Source of the DNA: Planococcus wigleyi | GTDB taxonomy: Bacteria > Bacillota > Bacilli > Bacillales_A > Planococcaceae | Length of the DNA: 64,000 nucleotides | Reading direction: 5' to 3' | NCBI RefSeq assembly: GCF_014836985.1 | Contig: NZ_JACSPU010000002.1 | Coordinates: forward strand, 186,001-250,000 | In this document: piece after piece, positions 51,943 through 60,272 of the stretch | How the letters are laid out: the number at the start of each line of letters is the position of its first letter | How positions within the stretch are numbered: the stretch's first letter is position 1 | Notes under the pieces: generated by a model | Told to the model about the DNA's origin: nothing | The model's input: only the letters and a program-made list of their open reading frames with translations | Databases searched by the model: none | Translations under genes and position numbers: made by a program

Positions 51943-52313
51943 GAACGGAAGTAGTATGTTAAGTCAATCTTGAAATTTTTTAATAAGGAGTTCATTTAGA
52001 CCTATCTACAGTAAAGTAGTTTACTATGAAATACCCGAAATAATTGAAAAGACGACATAGATTTATCAATTCGTATTCTGAAAAAGTAGTATAATTTCAA
52101 AGTGAAAAAGAAAATAGGCGAAGAATTAGAAGGAAATAAATATTTATGTATGGGGATGGGATATGGCGGAGTATCGCTTGCATGCTTATTACGAAAGGAA
52201 AGCGATTTCTGCAAAAACGAACTGAATTAAAGGGTAAATTCAACGTTTTTATGTACAGGTCCTTTAATCTATTGGCTATTCTCCCGTAAACAGGTAATAT
52301 AAAACCAACTACT
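51943..52313. other. Right end of the island, no firm gene
   Basis: AT-rich, with a 42-codon GTG-started frame at 52102-52230 that lacks an RBS (its product would begin with KKKIGEELEGNKYLC) and is probably a relic or chance. The composition changes to that of the core chromosome by about 52,380. No integrase gene, tRNA or obvious direct repeat marks the border. Confidence 0.4.
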
Positions 52314-52342
52314 AAAGGTCATCTGCCAGTCAGGTGGCCTTT
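52314..52342 (+). other. Leader hairpin of the Prs paralogue
   Basis: AAAGGTCATCTG pairs with CAGGTGGCCTTT (12 pairs, two G-U) around CCAGT, with no T run. It may be a leader stem or a degenerate terminator. Confidence 0.45.
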
Positions 52343-52401
52343 AAGTGAGCCAGAAATCTGTCAGGTTCCACAAACTAATCTTCACGGAGGGGGATTCGAA
52401 A

Positions 52402-53373
52402 TTGCCTTATCAATTACGAAAAAACTTTAAGTTGTTCACTTTGAATTCAAACCCGGAATTGGCACAGGAAATCGCTGACTTGCTTGGCTGCGAAATGGGG
52501 AAAAGCTCCATTACCCGCTTTAGCGATGGGGAAGTCCAAATCAACATAGAAGAAAGTGTCCGGGGAGCAGAAGTCTATCTGGTCCAGTCGACATCGCAGC
52601 CTGGAAACGAACACGTGATGGAACTGTTGATCATGATCGATGCGTTGAAACGGGCGTCTGCGGAAGCCATCAACGTGGTCATTCCCTATTACGGCTACGC
52701 ACGCCAGGACCGGAAAGCGAGTTCACGCGAACCGATTACGGCCAAATTGGTAGCGAATATGCTGGAGACGGCTGGGGCGACCCACGTCATCACCATGGAT
52801 CTGCATGCACCCCAACTTCAGGGCTTCTTCGATATGCCGGTTGACCAGTTATTGGGCGGAACGGTCTTGTCGAAGCATTTCGCTGACAAGGGCTTGGAAG
52901 ATGCCATTGTTGTGGCGCCGGATAACGGAGGTTTGGGAAGAGCCCGTAAACTGGCGAATTACCTGGATGTGCCGATTGGCTTTATCGACAAACGCCGGAT
53001 GCAGCCGGATGAACCTGAAATGATCAATATTGTCGGCGACATCAAAGGCAAAAACGTCATCATCATTGTGGACATCATTGATACGGCAACGACCATCTCA
53101 TTGGCTGCCAACGTGCTCGCTGAAAATGGCGCGAAAGCCATTTATGCCTGCTGTACGCACGCCGTCTTATCCGGACAGGCGGTTCAACGGATTGAAGAGT
53201 CGGCTCTGACGGAACTGGTGGTCACCAATACCATCCATATTCCAGAAGAAAAACGCATGCCGAAAATCAAAATCCTTTCCGTCGCTCCTTTGTTGGCGGA
53301 AGCGATCGAACACGTTCATAACGAGAAACCGGTAAGTCCGTTATTTGAAAACATTCCGGTCAGCGATCAGTAA
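52402..53373 (+). CDS. Ribose-phosphate pyrophosphokinase paralogue
   Basis: This 323-residue Prs-family protein makes PRPP from ribose 5-phosphate and ATP in the family. Conserved: [38 protein letters not shown] and RARKLA...KRR. Two usually invariant spots differ: PDHGG is PDNGG (173-177), and the ribose-phosphate loop DDIIDTAGT reads VDIIDTATT (223-231). That marks it as a divergent second copy rather than the housekeeping enzyme next to glmU. The start is TTG 52402 after GGAGGGGG; an upstream frame from 52345 has no RBS. A strong terminator follows. Confidence 0.85.
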   Translation: MPYQLRKNFKLFTLNSNPELAQEIADLLGCEMGKSSITRFSDGEVQINIEESVRGAEVYLVQSTSQPGNEHVMELLIMIDALKRASAEAINVVIPYYGYARQDRKASSREPITAKLVANMLETAGATHVITMDLHAPQLQGFFDMPVDQLLGGTVLSKHFADKGLEDAIVVAPDNGGLGRARKLANYLDVPIGFIDKRRMQPDEPEMINIVGDIKGKNVIIIVDIIDTATTISLAANVLAENGAKAIYACCTHAVLSGQAVQRIEESALTELVVTNTIHIPEEKRMPKIKILSVAPLLAEAIEHVHNEKPVSPLFENIPVSDQ

Positions 53374-53398
53374 AGGTTTCCCGGTAAATAGATCCATA

Positions 53399-53434
53399 CA
53401 AAAACACCGCAGAAAACTTTCTGCGGTGTTTTTG
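53399..53434. terminator. Bidirectional terminator
   Basis: AAAAACACCGCAGAAA / TTTCTGCGGTGTTTTT is a near-perfect stem between the Prs paralogue and a convergent small gene. Confidence 0.88.
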
Positions 53435-53441
53435 CTGTCTT

Positions 53442-53609
53442 CTAGACACGTTGGCTTTGTTTCTTATGGAGCATATAAAAGAATGCGGCAATGGCTAAGG
53501 AAGCAATAAAGGCACCGATTGTAACTTCACCTGGAAGCAGGAACATCAAAGCCAAAAAAGCCGCTCCGACTACTACCATGAAGATAGACAATAAGAGATT
53601 TACATTCAC
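53442..53609 (-). CDS. Small two-span membrane protein
   Basis: This 55-residue ORF starts with GTG (53609) behind GGAGGAATT. It has two hydrophobic stretches (LLLSIFMVVVGAAFLALMFLL and VTIGAFIASLAIAAFFYML) and the basic tail HKKQSQRV. Strong RBS, coding-like composition and a terminator immediately downstream support it. Function unknown. Confidence 0.65.
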   Translation of the reverse strand: MNVNLLLSIFMVVVGAAFLALMFLLPGEVTIGAFIASLAIAAFFYMLHKKQSQRV

Positions 53610-53751
53610 AGACAATTCCTCCGTTCAATCAGACGTTTCATCTATCAATCCATTCCCCTTTTTCGGGAAAATAAAAGTAATAACTAAAATCTATGTCATA
53701 ATAGATTTATACATAAATTGAATTATTAGTAAATTTAGGAGGGGGAGGCAG

Positions 53752-53967
53752 ATGGATTCAAAAAGGACGGCAAAAGAAAACGGGGAACGTGCCCGGCAGA
53801 AAGAACTGAAAAATAATCCTGGAGGATCTTTGCGTGATGGAGTGGACGGTGGAGCAGGTAATGGCAATATGACCGACATCGCAGGAGATATGGGCTGGAA
53901 AGGCATGGTGCTGTTGATTGTTCTTTTGATTGCAGGCTACGTCATCTACCAACTCTTTTTCAATTGA
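53752..53967 (+). CDS. DUF6366-like small membrane protein
   Basis: This 71-residue protein is hydrophilic at first (ENGERARQKELKNNPGGSLRDGV) and has one C-terminal span (MVLLIVLLIAGYVIYQLFF). It fits the DUF6366 family of Bacillales, of unknown function. RBS AGGAGGGGGAGG. The DUF4181 gene follows after 32 bases and is probably in the same transcript. Confidence 0.75.
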   Translation: MDSKRTAKENGERARQKELKNNPGGSLRDGVDGGAGNGNMTDIAGDMGWKGMVLLIVLLIAGYVIYQLFFN

Positions 53968-53999
53968 AAGAGGATCTGTAATCTTGAGGAGGAAATATA

Positions 54000-54407
54000 A
54001 TGTTTGGTTTGAAAATTGGAGTGGCACTGGTGATTGTATTCGTTTTGATGTCACTAGTGAAATTTACTTTAAGAAAAATATTTAAGATTGATAAAGAAAA
54101 AAAGAACTGGTTTTCCTATAACCACATCAACAAAACACACCAGAAAGTCGATTGGTTCGTAAGGATTGGGACGGCGATTGGGTTGGTTACCGTCTTATAT
54201 CTGACACTGTACAAAGAGTATTCGGCCGCTCTTTTTCTGGCTTTATTGATTCTTTTCACGATACTGGATTACTCCGTCAGAATATATTTTGAATGGAGGT
54301 ATTCAGATTCTCCGAAACAATCGATCCTGACACTAGGGGAGATGATCGTTTTAGTCACTTCCATCATCGCCATTCTTCAATTTGATTTGCTGAATCTGGC
54401 TTACTGA
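54000..54407 (+). CDS. DUF4181 membrane protein
   Basis: This 135-residue protein has four spans and the motif KNWFSYNHINKTHQKVDWFVR typical of DUF4181. Function unknown. Preceded by GAGGAGGAAAT, probably co-transcribed with the DUF6366-like gene, and ended by a terminator shared with the MFS gene. Confidence 0.78.
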   Translation: MFGLKIGVALVIVFVLMSLVKFTLRKIFKIDKEKKNWFSYNHINKTHQKVDWFVRIGTAIGLVTVLYLTLYKEYSAALFLALLILFTILDYSVRIYFEWRYSDSPKQSILTLGEMIVLVTSIIAILQFDLLNLAY

Positions 54408-54436
54408 ACAAACCAGCTATTCTCTTTAGAACCATC

Positions 54437-54476
54437 AAAAAACACACCAGCCCTATCAAAGGACTGGTGTGTTTTC
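54437..54476. terminator. Bidirectional terminator
   Basis: AAAAAACACACCAG / CTGGTGTGTTTTC is a stem between convergent genes. Confidence 0.85.
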
Positions 54477-54481
54477 ATCTT

Positions 54482-55891
54482 TTATTTAACAACTTCCCGG
54501 TTGTTTCTAATAAACACTGAACCGATCAAGCCGAGAACTGCAGCGATCAATACCGCATAGAACGCGTGATGGGTGCCGAATGCCAAAAACTCAGCAGGGT
54601 TGACGGCGCCAAATTCCGCGATGTAATTCTTTTGGCCGGCTGTGAACAAGGTGATGGCGATTGCCGTACCTGCAGCTCCAGCGACCTGCGTCAGTGTGTT
54701 CATCGCAGCTGAACCGTCTGCGTACAGTTCCCGCGGCAACTGATTCATGGCATGGGTCTGTGCAGGCATGATGGTCATGGAGATCCCCAGGAACAGGATG
54801 CATAGAGCGCCAATGACCTGCCATACCGGTGTCGTAGCTGACAAGATCAACAGGAAGACGATGGCTCCCACGGTGATGAAGGAAAACCCAAGGCGTGTAA
54901 AGATGCGGGCGCCCACTCGGTCAAAATTAGAACCGACGATCGGCGCCATGATGATGTTCAAGAGGTTGGCCGGCAGCATCAACAAGCCCGCGGCGATGGA
55001 TGTATAGGCCAAGACACTCTTCAAGTAGATGGGAATCAGGATCGCCACCGAAAGGATGACGAACAAAGTGATGACCATCAATACTGTGCCGAGTGCGAAC
55101 ATCGGGTACTTGAAGACGCGCAAGTCGACCATCGGCTCCGGCATCTTCAGCTGGCGGAAGATGAACAGCCCAAGTGCTGCAATGCCTGCCAGAAGCGGTG
55201 CCCAGACGGCCGGGCTTGCAAACGGTGTTTCGGCCAGTGTCGATAAGGCATAGATGAGGCCCCCGAAAGCGACCGTCGACAGCAGGAGCGAAACGACATC
55301 AATTTTCGGTTTAGAGATATCGGAGACATTTTCGATGTTCAAGGCGCTGATCAACAACAGCACATTCAAAATCACCATCACCCAGAAGATATAATGCCAA
55401 CTGCTGGCACTGATGATCAATCCGCTTAACGTAGGGCCGAGAGCAGGGCCGGCAGTAATGACCAGACCGACAATGCCCATCACCGCTCCGCGTTTTTGGA
55501 TCGGGAATATCAGCATAATCACGCTGAACATAAGCGGCAGGAAAATCCCTGTGCCGATCGCTTGAACCAGACGGCCGGTCAACAGCACGGCAAAGCTTGG
55601 TGCCACTGCGGCAAGTGCAGCACCGAGTGAAGAAATGACCAATGCGGCGACAACCAACTGGCGTGTCGAAAACCAGCGGACCAAATAGGCCGATAAAGGA
55701 ACCAGAATTGCCAACACCAATAAATAGCCGGTTGTCAGCCATTGCGCAGTTCCGGCACTGATGGCGTAGTCTTCCATAATGTTGGTCAGCGCCATATTTA
55801 ACGCTGTTTCACCAAACAGGCCGATAAACGCGCCAAGCATCAGAATAGCTGCCATCGTTTTCGGTTTTTTTACTTGTACATGAGAGTTCAT
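54482..55891 (-). CDS. MFS multidrug exporter, DHA2 (14-TM) family
   Basis: This 469-residue protein has about 14 spans. Motif A variants and motif C (LVITAGPALGPTLSGLI) identify an EmrB/QacA/LmrB-type drug:H+ antiporter. Asp in NIMEDYAISAGTAQW of TM1 and the RLVQAIGTGIFLPL segment are typical. It exports toxic compounds; substrates unknown. RBS AGAAGGAAA. Monocistronic, with no regulator gene adjacent. Confidence 0.88.
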   Translation of the reverse strand: MNSHVQVKKPKTMAAILMLGAFIGLFGETALNMALTNIMEDYAISAGTAQWLTTGYLLVLAILVPLSAYLVRWFSTRQLVVAALVISSLGAALAAVAPSFAVLLTGRLVQAIGTGIFLPLMFSVIMLIFPIQKRGAVMGIVGLVITAGPALGPTLSGLIISASSWHYIFWVMVILNVLLLISALNIENVSDISKPKIDVVSLLLSTVAFGGLIYALSTLAETPFASPAVWAPLLAGIAALGLFIFRQLKMPEPMVDLRVFKYPMFALGTVLMVITLFVILSVAILIPIYLKSVLAYTSIAAGLLMLPANLLNIIMAPIVGSNFDRVGARIFTRLGFSFITVGAIVFLLILSATTPVWQVIGALCILFLGISMTIMPAQTHAMNQLPRELYADGSAAMNTLTQVAGAAGTAIAITLFTAGQKNYIAEFGAVNPAEFLAFGTHHAFYAVLIAAVLGLIGSVFIRNNREVVK

Positions 55892-56156
55892 AAATCGGTT
55901 TCCTTCTATCTATATGTAATTTTAACTTGCCGGCTTTCCCGGACATTTCCTTAAATTGAAGAAATGCTTTCACTAGAGCCGTTGAGTCACTTTGCAACTA
56001 TACAAAAACTCCTGCAAGAACTCAATACTATTCAGGCGTTTTTTAGGAATTCATTGGAAATTCAGACGCATTTTCTTCCGAAAAATCGCAATAGCTTACC
56101 CGTCAGATAAAGAAAAATATAGGGAAACGAGTGGAGATAAAAAGTGAAAGCCGCTT

Positions 56157-57116
56157 TTATTTGTAGGAAATGCTGCGTTTTCGAAAAACCAGCAACAGCT
56201 GCGAAGTAACAGCGAGAACCGGCAATTCAAGCAAAGGGCCAATGACCAAGGTCAATGCGATCAGCGGCTGCTCGGGAAATGCAGTCATGGCAATCGCCAG
56301 TGCGATGGGTGAGTTTCTTGCCAAAGCGACAAGGCTCAGGCTGGCTTTGTCTTCATAGGAAAACTTCAGCAGGTTGGCGGCGTTTTGCGCAATTATGAAA
56401 TTCACCGTAAAAAACAGCAGGATGGGGACAAGGAGCTGGCCCAATAAATCCAAATTGCCGAGCAGCAGTCTGCCTTGTGAAGCAAACATCGCTGTGATGG
56501 CAAGGGCTAGAAAAATCATAGGCAATGCACTCAATTTAGCTGTCAGGCTTGCATTCAGCCAGGTATTGTTTCTAAGAAGCCTTTTTGTAGCGATGGCCAG
56601 CAATAACGGAAGCGCCAATACGGCAACCACGTTCTCCATTAAAAAAGAAAGTTCGAGTGCACCGGCTGTTCCGCTGAAAAGTAGTAAATAAAGCGGCAGC
56701 AGGATAATCTGAAGGATCAGGTTTACCGGTAGAATGGCAGTGGACAAGGCCACGTTTCCCTTGGCGATTCCAGTGAAGACCAAATACCAGTCCGTACAGG
56801 GTGTCACCATCAACATAATAAACCCGATGTACAGGGCTAGCTGGTCTCCCAAAAACAGCGAAGCCAGGAACCAGGCAAAAAGCGGTGTCCACAAAAAATT
56901 AATCAGCAATGAAGCAGAGGCGAATTTGGCATTGCCGAAAGCCTGTTTCGCTTGTTGGAGCGGGATTTGCAAGAACGTGAGATAAAGCATCACCATCAGT
57001 AAGGGAACGATGAAATGCTCCGCGTTTTCCTGAATCATCTCAATGCGCCCTGCGCCAATGCCGATCACCGCAGCAGATAGAATTATGACTGTATATAGCT
57101 TTTCGACTATGTTCAT
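56157..57116 (-). CDS. ACR3/BASS-type transporter (arsenic resistance protein family)
   Basis: This 319-residue, ten-span protein belongs to the bile acid:sodium symporter superfamily. It carries a PCTDWYLVFT segment in the place of the ACR3 cysteine motif, plus NSPIALAIAMTAFPEQPLIAL. ACR3 relatives pump arsenite out; others carry organic anions. No arsR or arsC lies beside it, so arsenic specificity is uncertain. Single gene, divergent from the riboswitch region. Confidence 0.75.
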   Translation of the reverse strand: MNIVEKLYTVIILSAAVIGIGAGRIEMIQENAEHFIVPLLMVMLYLTFLQIPLQQAKQAFGNAKFASASLLINFLWTPLFAWFLASLFLGDQLALYIGFIMLMVTPCTDWYLVFTGIAKGNVALSTAILPVNLILQIILLPLYLLLFSGTAGALELSFLMENVVAVLALPLLLAIATKRLLRNNTWLNASLTAKLSALPMIFLALAITAMFASQGRLLLGNLDLLGQLLVPILLFFTVNFIIAQNAANLLKFSYEDKASLSLVALARNSPIALAIAMTAFPEQPLIALTLVIGPLLELPVLAVTSQLLLVFRKRSISYK

Positions 57117-57303
57117 CGCTTTTCCACACCTCGCTGGATCGGAATATTCCGTAAAGCTTATATTATCATAATAGACAGAGGCAGCAGATTGACAAGACAG
57201 GACAAAGTGCTTTTACTATAGAAGAAAAAAGTTGAGGGAACTGAAATCATTCATTGCCTCACTGATTTACGTAATTATGAACTTAAGCGAGTTATTGATT
57301 TTG

Positions 57304-57312
57304 TGGTATAGT
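57304..57312 (+). promoter_or_regulatory. Extended -10 promoter before the cobalamin riboswitch
   Basis: TGG-TATAGT is an extended -10 about 25 bases before the first riboswitch bases; the -35 is poor (TTAAGC). Confidence 0.5.
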
Positions 57313-57332
57313 AACACTAATTACATAACGTG

Positions 57333-57490
57333 TAGGAATAGGTGCTTATGCAAATAAGCTTAAAAGGGAAGCTTGGTGAAAATCCAACACTGTCCCGCAA
57401 CTGTAAATTCGGAGCGAGTCATAACAAGCCACTGTGAAAATGGGAAGGCATGATGAGCGTAGATGAAAAGTCAGGAGACCTGCCTTATTC
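57333..57490 (+). ncRNA. Cobalamin (B12) riboswitch
   Basis: The conserved core is unmistakable: GGGAAGCTTGGTGAAAATCC, then CACTGTCCCGCAACTGTAA, AAGCCACTG, GGGAAGG, GATGA and finally AAAGTCAGGAGACCTGCC. Such RNAs bind adenosyl- or methylcobalamin and switch off downstream genes by folding a terminator or hiding an RBS. Here a strong terminator (57587-57624) follows, and then only a 60-codon ORF of unknown function. The usual targets (B12 transport, metE, nrd genes) are not present downstream. Confidence 0.93.
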
Positions 57491-57586
57491 CAGTACACAC
57501 CAAATACCTGCGTGGAAATAGGTGGTGCTTTGTGCGAATCTGACGTTTATTGAGATTTTAACGTTTTTTTCTTATGCATAAAAAGT

Positions 57587-57624
57587 GGAAGGCTATTTCT
57601 GGAAAACAGAAATGGCCTTTTTTA
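57587..57624 (+). terminator. Terminator between the riboswitch and the 60-codon ORF
   Basis: GGCTATTTCTG / CAGAAATGGCC (one G-U) is followed by TTTTTTATTT. This is the expected expression platform of a transcription-terminating riboswitch. A weaker stem with a T7 run precedes it near 57543-57570. Confidence 0.85.
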
Positions 57625-57660
57625 TTTGGGTTATGTAAAAAGAAAGAGGAGGAATAAAAT

Positions 57661-57843
57661 ATGTCGTCACAATCAAGTGCTTTTTACGAAGAACAATTCA
57701 GGGTATGCGTTATGCAAAGAATATCAGAAGGCAAATCCACAGACTTAAAATCGTTCCAGCAACAGTTGATTGATGAAAACAAAAAAGAATATGCAACAAT
57801 TAATTCTGCTTATCTGAAAGTGAAAAAAGAATTACTGGGTTAA
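57661..57843 (+). CDS. Small protein downstream of the B12 riboswitch
   Basis: This 60-residue, mostly helical and charged protein is preceded by the excellent RBS AGAGGAGGAAT. The sequence MSSQSSAFYEEQFRVCVMQRIS... has one Cys (Cys16) and no known motif. It lies 37 bases after the riboswitch terminator and is followed by its own terminator, so it seems to be the only gene the riboswitch can control. Function unknown; control by cobalamin is an inference from position. Confidence 0.6.
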   Translation: MSSQSSAFYEEQFRVCVMQRISEGKSTDLKSFQQQLIDENKKEYATINSAYLKVKKELLG

Positions 57844-57849
57844 GGAAGG

Positions 57850-57879
57850 TGAGGCAGCGGCTGTACGCTGCTTCTTTTT
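57850..57879 (+). terminator. Terminator after the 60-codon gene
   Basis: AGGCAGCG / CGCTGCTT with a six-base loop, then CTTTTT. Confidence 0.75.
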
Positions 57880-57968
57880 AAAAAGGGTAGAACAGAAGAA
57901 AATCAAAAAATACGTTTATGGATATTTTTGGTATGATTGTTTGAAATAATATTGAAAGGAAGAAGCGG

Positions 57969-58430
57969 ATGAAATATCTGGTGAACGAAGACCACTGGGA
58001 TTTAGTGGGTTATGCAGAACAGAGAGAAAAAATTCTGAGCAGATTCAATCAAGAAACAGCGGCCTTTTTGAAGAATGATTCATTTCATGACGGCAAGATT
58101 GTTTCGATTGATATCGTGAATCAGGAAAATGGAGAGATGAAAGATCCGACATCCATCAAGATGGTGATTGAGCATTACAGTGGAGGAATTTATGAAATTC
58201 ATTGGACCCATGTCCGGAAGTTCTTTATGGATTATGATATTACCCGAAATGTATACGGCAATGCACCTCATAAAATCGCTTTTGGCGGGAGACGAGGTCT
58301 CGATGAATGGGGCTATGATGAACTTCTTCCCTTAAGCAAAAGAAAACTCCAGCATGAGATTCTGTTGTTTTCCCGGACAACGATCATCATCCATTGCGCA
58401 AATGTGAAAATCAGAAAAATCAAAGCCTGA
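57969..58430 (+). CDS. Conserved-looking protein of unknown function
   Basis: This 153-residue soluble protein, RBS GAAAGGAAGA, is rich in beta-type segments (GKIVSIDIVNQENGEMKDPTSIKMVIEHYSGGIYEIHWTHV). It ends in TTIIIHCANVKIRKIKA. I do not recognise the family. It is the first of a run of small genes. Confidence 0.6.
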   Translation: MKYLVNEDHWDLVGYAEQREKILSRFNQETAAFLKNDSFHDGKIVSIDIVNQENGEMKDPTSIKMVIEHYSGGIYEIHWTHVRKFFMDYDITRNVYGNAPHKIAFGGRRGLDEWGYDELLPLSKRKLQHEILLFSRTTIIIHCANVKIRKIKA

Positions 58431-58480
58431 CTGCAACTTAATGTGAATTCAACCGTAAGTAGAAGAAGGAGGTGTTCGCC

Positions 58481-58726
58481 GTGGCACTTTTCGCTCATAC
58501 GAGCACACGATATGTACTTTGGTCATCCGTTATTTTCTTACTGCATTTCATGGATTCGCTCTCTATTTTCACATTGTTCATCGTTTCTCTACTATTGATT
58601 GGAGCCAATTATTTTTTTGAGAAAACCGGGCAAGAAAAAGAGTTTGAAAACAACCTGGTTGATTGGCTGTGGCTGCCGATTTTGGTGGGCACAATGGGGT
58701 TCATTGTGTCGCATTACGTTTTTTAG
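58481..58726 (+). CDS. Small membrane protein, unknown function
   Basis: This 81-residue protein has three spans and starts with GTG after GAAGGAGGTG (an earlier in-frame GTG at 58472 is part of the RBS). It ends MGFIVSHYVF. Followed closely by two further small membrane-protein genes on the same strand, probably one transcript. Confidence 0.62.
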   Translation: MALFAHTSTRYVLWSSVIFLLHFMDSLSIFTLFIVSLLLIGANYFFEKTGQEKEFENNLVDWLWLPILVGTMGFIVSHYVF

Positions 58727-58769
58727 AAGATACATAAGCTGGGAGCAATAGACGAGAGGGGGAAATAAA

Positions 58770-58862
58770 TTGCTTAACGTAGGAGATATCATTTACACCG
58801 TATTATTTTTCATCGCGGTTGTTTTTATTTTTAACTTGGTGAAAAGAAAAATGTCGAGGTGA
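58770..58862 (+). CDS. 30-residue single-span membrane peptide
   Basis: TTG start after GAGAGGGGGA. The product is one hydrophobic helix (DIIYTVLFFIAVVFIFNLV) followed by the basic tail KRKMSR. Its stop is six bases before the next gene, which supports translation of both. Function unknown. Confidence 0.5.
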   Translation: MLNVGDIIYTVLFFIAVVFIFNLVKRKMSR

Positions 58863-58868
58863 TGCAAG

Positions 58869-59081
58869 GTGAATAGGAAAGTTTTGAAATGGTTTTTGGT
58901 GATTCTGGGGCTGTCTGCATCTTTAGTGAGCATCGGAATCGGTATCTATGTCTACAGCAATCCGTTGGCTGACAACGCGCAATTCTTGCTGCAGCTTCCC
59001 TTTTTGCTGATTACGGTGACACTGGCTTCGGCCATCGCGGTTAATGGGTTAAGAAAGACCGAAAGGAGACGCATCGATTAA
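58869..59081 (+). CDS. Small two-span membrane protein
   Basis: This 70-residue protein starts with GTG after AGGTGATG. It has two hydrophobic segments (FLVILGLSASLVSIGIGIYV and FLLQLPFLLITVTLASAIAV) and a basic end (RKTERRRID). It follows the 30-residue peptide gene directly. Family not recognised. Confidence 0.6.
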   Translation: MNRKVLKWFLVILGLSASLVSIGIGIYVYSNPLADNAQFLLQLPFLLITVTLASAIAVNGLRKTERRRID

Positions 59082-59107
59082 ATGGCGGTGCACATCCAAA
59101 AATGGAT

Positions 59108-59293
59108 TTAATGCGTCTCTTTCCCGGTGATGAAGTTTCGTACAAAAGAAATGACACCCATTGTAAAGCATAGAAACGTTGACATGAAAACTTCAGGCCA
59201 TGAAGAACCTATCGCACGAAACCATACAACAGCTAAAATCCCTGTAATGAAATAGACGGGTATAAATTTTTTTGACAGCAAAAATTCAATCAC
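59108..59293 (-). CDS. Small two-span membrane protein
   Basis: This 61-residue protein starts with GTG behind AAGGAGTTG. It has two hydrophobic segments (FIPVYFITGILAVVWF and VFMSTFLCFTMGVISFV) and ends RNFITGKETH. Convergent with the preceding gene. Function unknown. Confidence 0.55.
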   Translation of the reverse strand: MIEFLLSKKFIPVYFITGILAVVWFRAIGSSWPEVFMSTFLCFTMGVISFVRNFITGKETH

Positions 59294-59392
59294 ACGTAAA
59301 CAACTCCTTAAAACAAAAATGGCGGTCAGAATGCACCGGCTTTAATTAGTGTAACGGAAGCTTGCGGCCGAAATCTATGGGAGGTGAAGACG

Positions 59393-59560
59393 ATGTTCAA
59401 TGAAAGTCCGAAATGCTCTGTATGTGGCAAGGAAATTGAAGGGGACGAAGTGGTCTTCATCAAAATGCGCTACCCGAAAAGAAAAGGCTTTACGGAAGTT
59501 AAAGCGTATTTAAAGAATGAAGGCCAGTTTATCTGCGAAGGCTGCTACGATAAAAAGTAA
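59393..59560 (+). CDS. Small zinc-ribbon protein
   Basis: This 55-residue protein has two CxxC pairs (PKCSVCGKEI and ICEGCYDKK) that make a zinc ribbon around a basic beta segment (KMRYPKRKGFTEVKAYLK). RBS GGGAGGTGAAG. Similar short proteins are widespread in Bacillales; function unknown. Confidence 0.68.
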   Translation: MFNESPKCSVCGKEIEGDEVVFIKMRYPKRKGFTEVKAYLKNEGQFICEGCYDKK

Positions 59561-59584
59561 AGAGATCGATTGGTCGTATACCTG

Positions 59585-59617
59585 AAAAAGCAGAGAAGGA
59601 AAGACCCTTCTCTGCAG
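59585..59617 (-). terminator. Terminator of the small lipoprotein gene
   Basis: GCAGAGAAGG / CCTTCTCTGC, followed by TTTTTC in minus-strand reading. Confidence 0.8.
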
Positions 59618-59622
59618 CTTGG

Positions 59623-59769
59623 TTATTCTTCCTCTTCTTGTTTCTCATCTTTATTGTCTTTGAGATCAATCGTGAATCCGTCTTCTTGCTCCGGATCTGC
59701 ATCACGCACTTCAAATGAACAACCGGCCAATAACAAGGCTGCTAATCCCACTAAAAAAATTTTCCTCAT
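59623..59769 (-). CDS. Small lipoprotein
   Basis: This 48-residue ORF has AAGGAGGG upstream of its ATG. It has a short lipoprotein signal (MRKIFLVGLAALLLAGC, lipobox LAGC at Cys17) and then a highly acidic tail (DPEQEDGFTIDLKDNKDEKQ). It is followed by a terminator on its strand. Probably a surface-exposed acidic peptide anchored by lipid; function unknown. Confidence 0.68.
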   Translation of the reverse strand: MRKIFLVGLAALLLAGCSFEVRDADPEQEDGFTIDLKDNKDEKQEEEE

Positions 59770-59957
59770 CGGACATCCCTCCTTATTTTATATTTCCGAA
59801 ATGGTATTACTGGAGAATACGGATGGATTCCTAAAAAGTTTCCAATTGACTGGAAATAGTTTTTCCGGATTTCGGTTTCAGTTGATTAGTTTTGCTGTGT
59901 TCTGCAAAGCGATGGAAACCGGGTATATCGAGCTTAGAAGTTTAAGGAGGCCATACT

Positions 59958-60251
59958 TTGTCGGCGAAATTGAAAATTATTTTCTCGTTTTTTATTTTAT
60001 TTGGCGCAGTGCTGTTGTTGGCGAAAGTCGATCAAACCTTCAATCTTTATAACGCGCCTTCCATTCTGATAGCTGCCGGTGTGATTGGCCTGATTTTTTC
60101 TTTGCTGGCCACCAACAAGGAAAGCAGTTTGTTGTGCCGGATTGGTTTGCATAAGTACAAACGGGGCCAACGAGATAGCGAAGTGCCGGCCATGTACGTC
60201 TACACATGTGAAAGATGCGGCAAGAAGAAAAAAGCGGCTTCGGTTGTTTAA
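59958..60251 (+). CDS. Small membrane protein with C-terminal zinc-ribbon-like end
   Basis: This 97-residue protein has a TTG start after TAAGGAGG and two spans (IIFSFFILFGAVLLL and ILIAAGVIGLIFSLL). A cytoplasmic end reads LLCRIGLHKYKRGQR ... YTCERCGKKKK, like the DUF1660-type Cys/His cluster. Followed after 21 bases by the DUF3885 gene. Function unknown. Confidence 0.65.
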   Translation: MSAKLKIIFSFFILFGAVLLLAKVDQTFNLYNAPSILIAAGVIGLIFSLLATNKESSLLCRIGLHKYKRGQRDSEVPAMYVYTCERCGKKKKAASVV

Positions 60252-60272
60252 TGAAAAGAATGAGGTGAACAA

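Noticed and set aside
37100-52300. Prophage, integrative element or CRISPR array
   Set aside because: No integrase, transposase, phage structural gene, att-like direct repeat or spacer array could be seen in the island.
59816-59865. Possible degenerate third copy of the 21-base repeat (CCAATTGACTGGAAATAG)
   Set aside because: Only one unit pair resembles the element and its spacing is 19, not 21, bases; the hairpins are absent. Could be chance.
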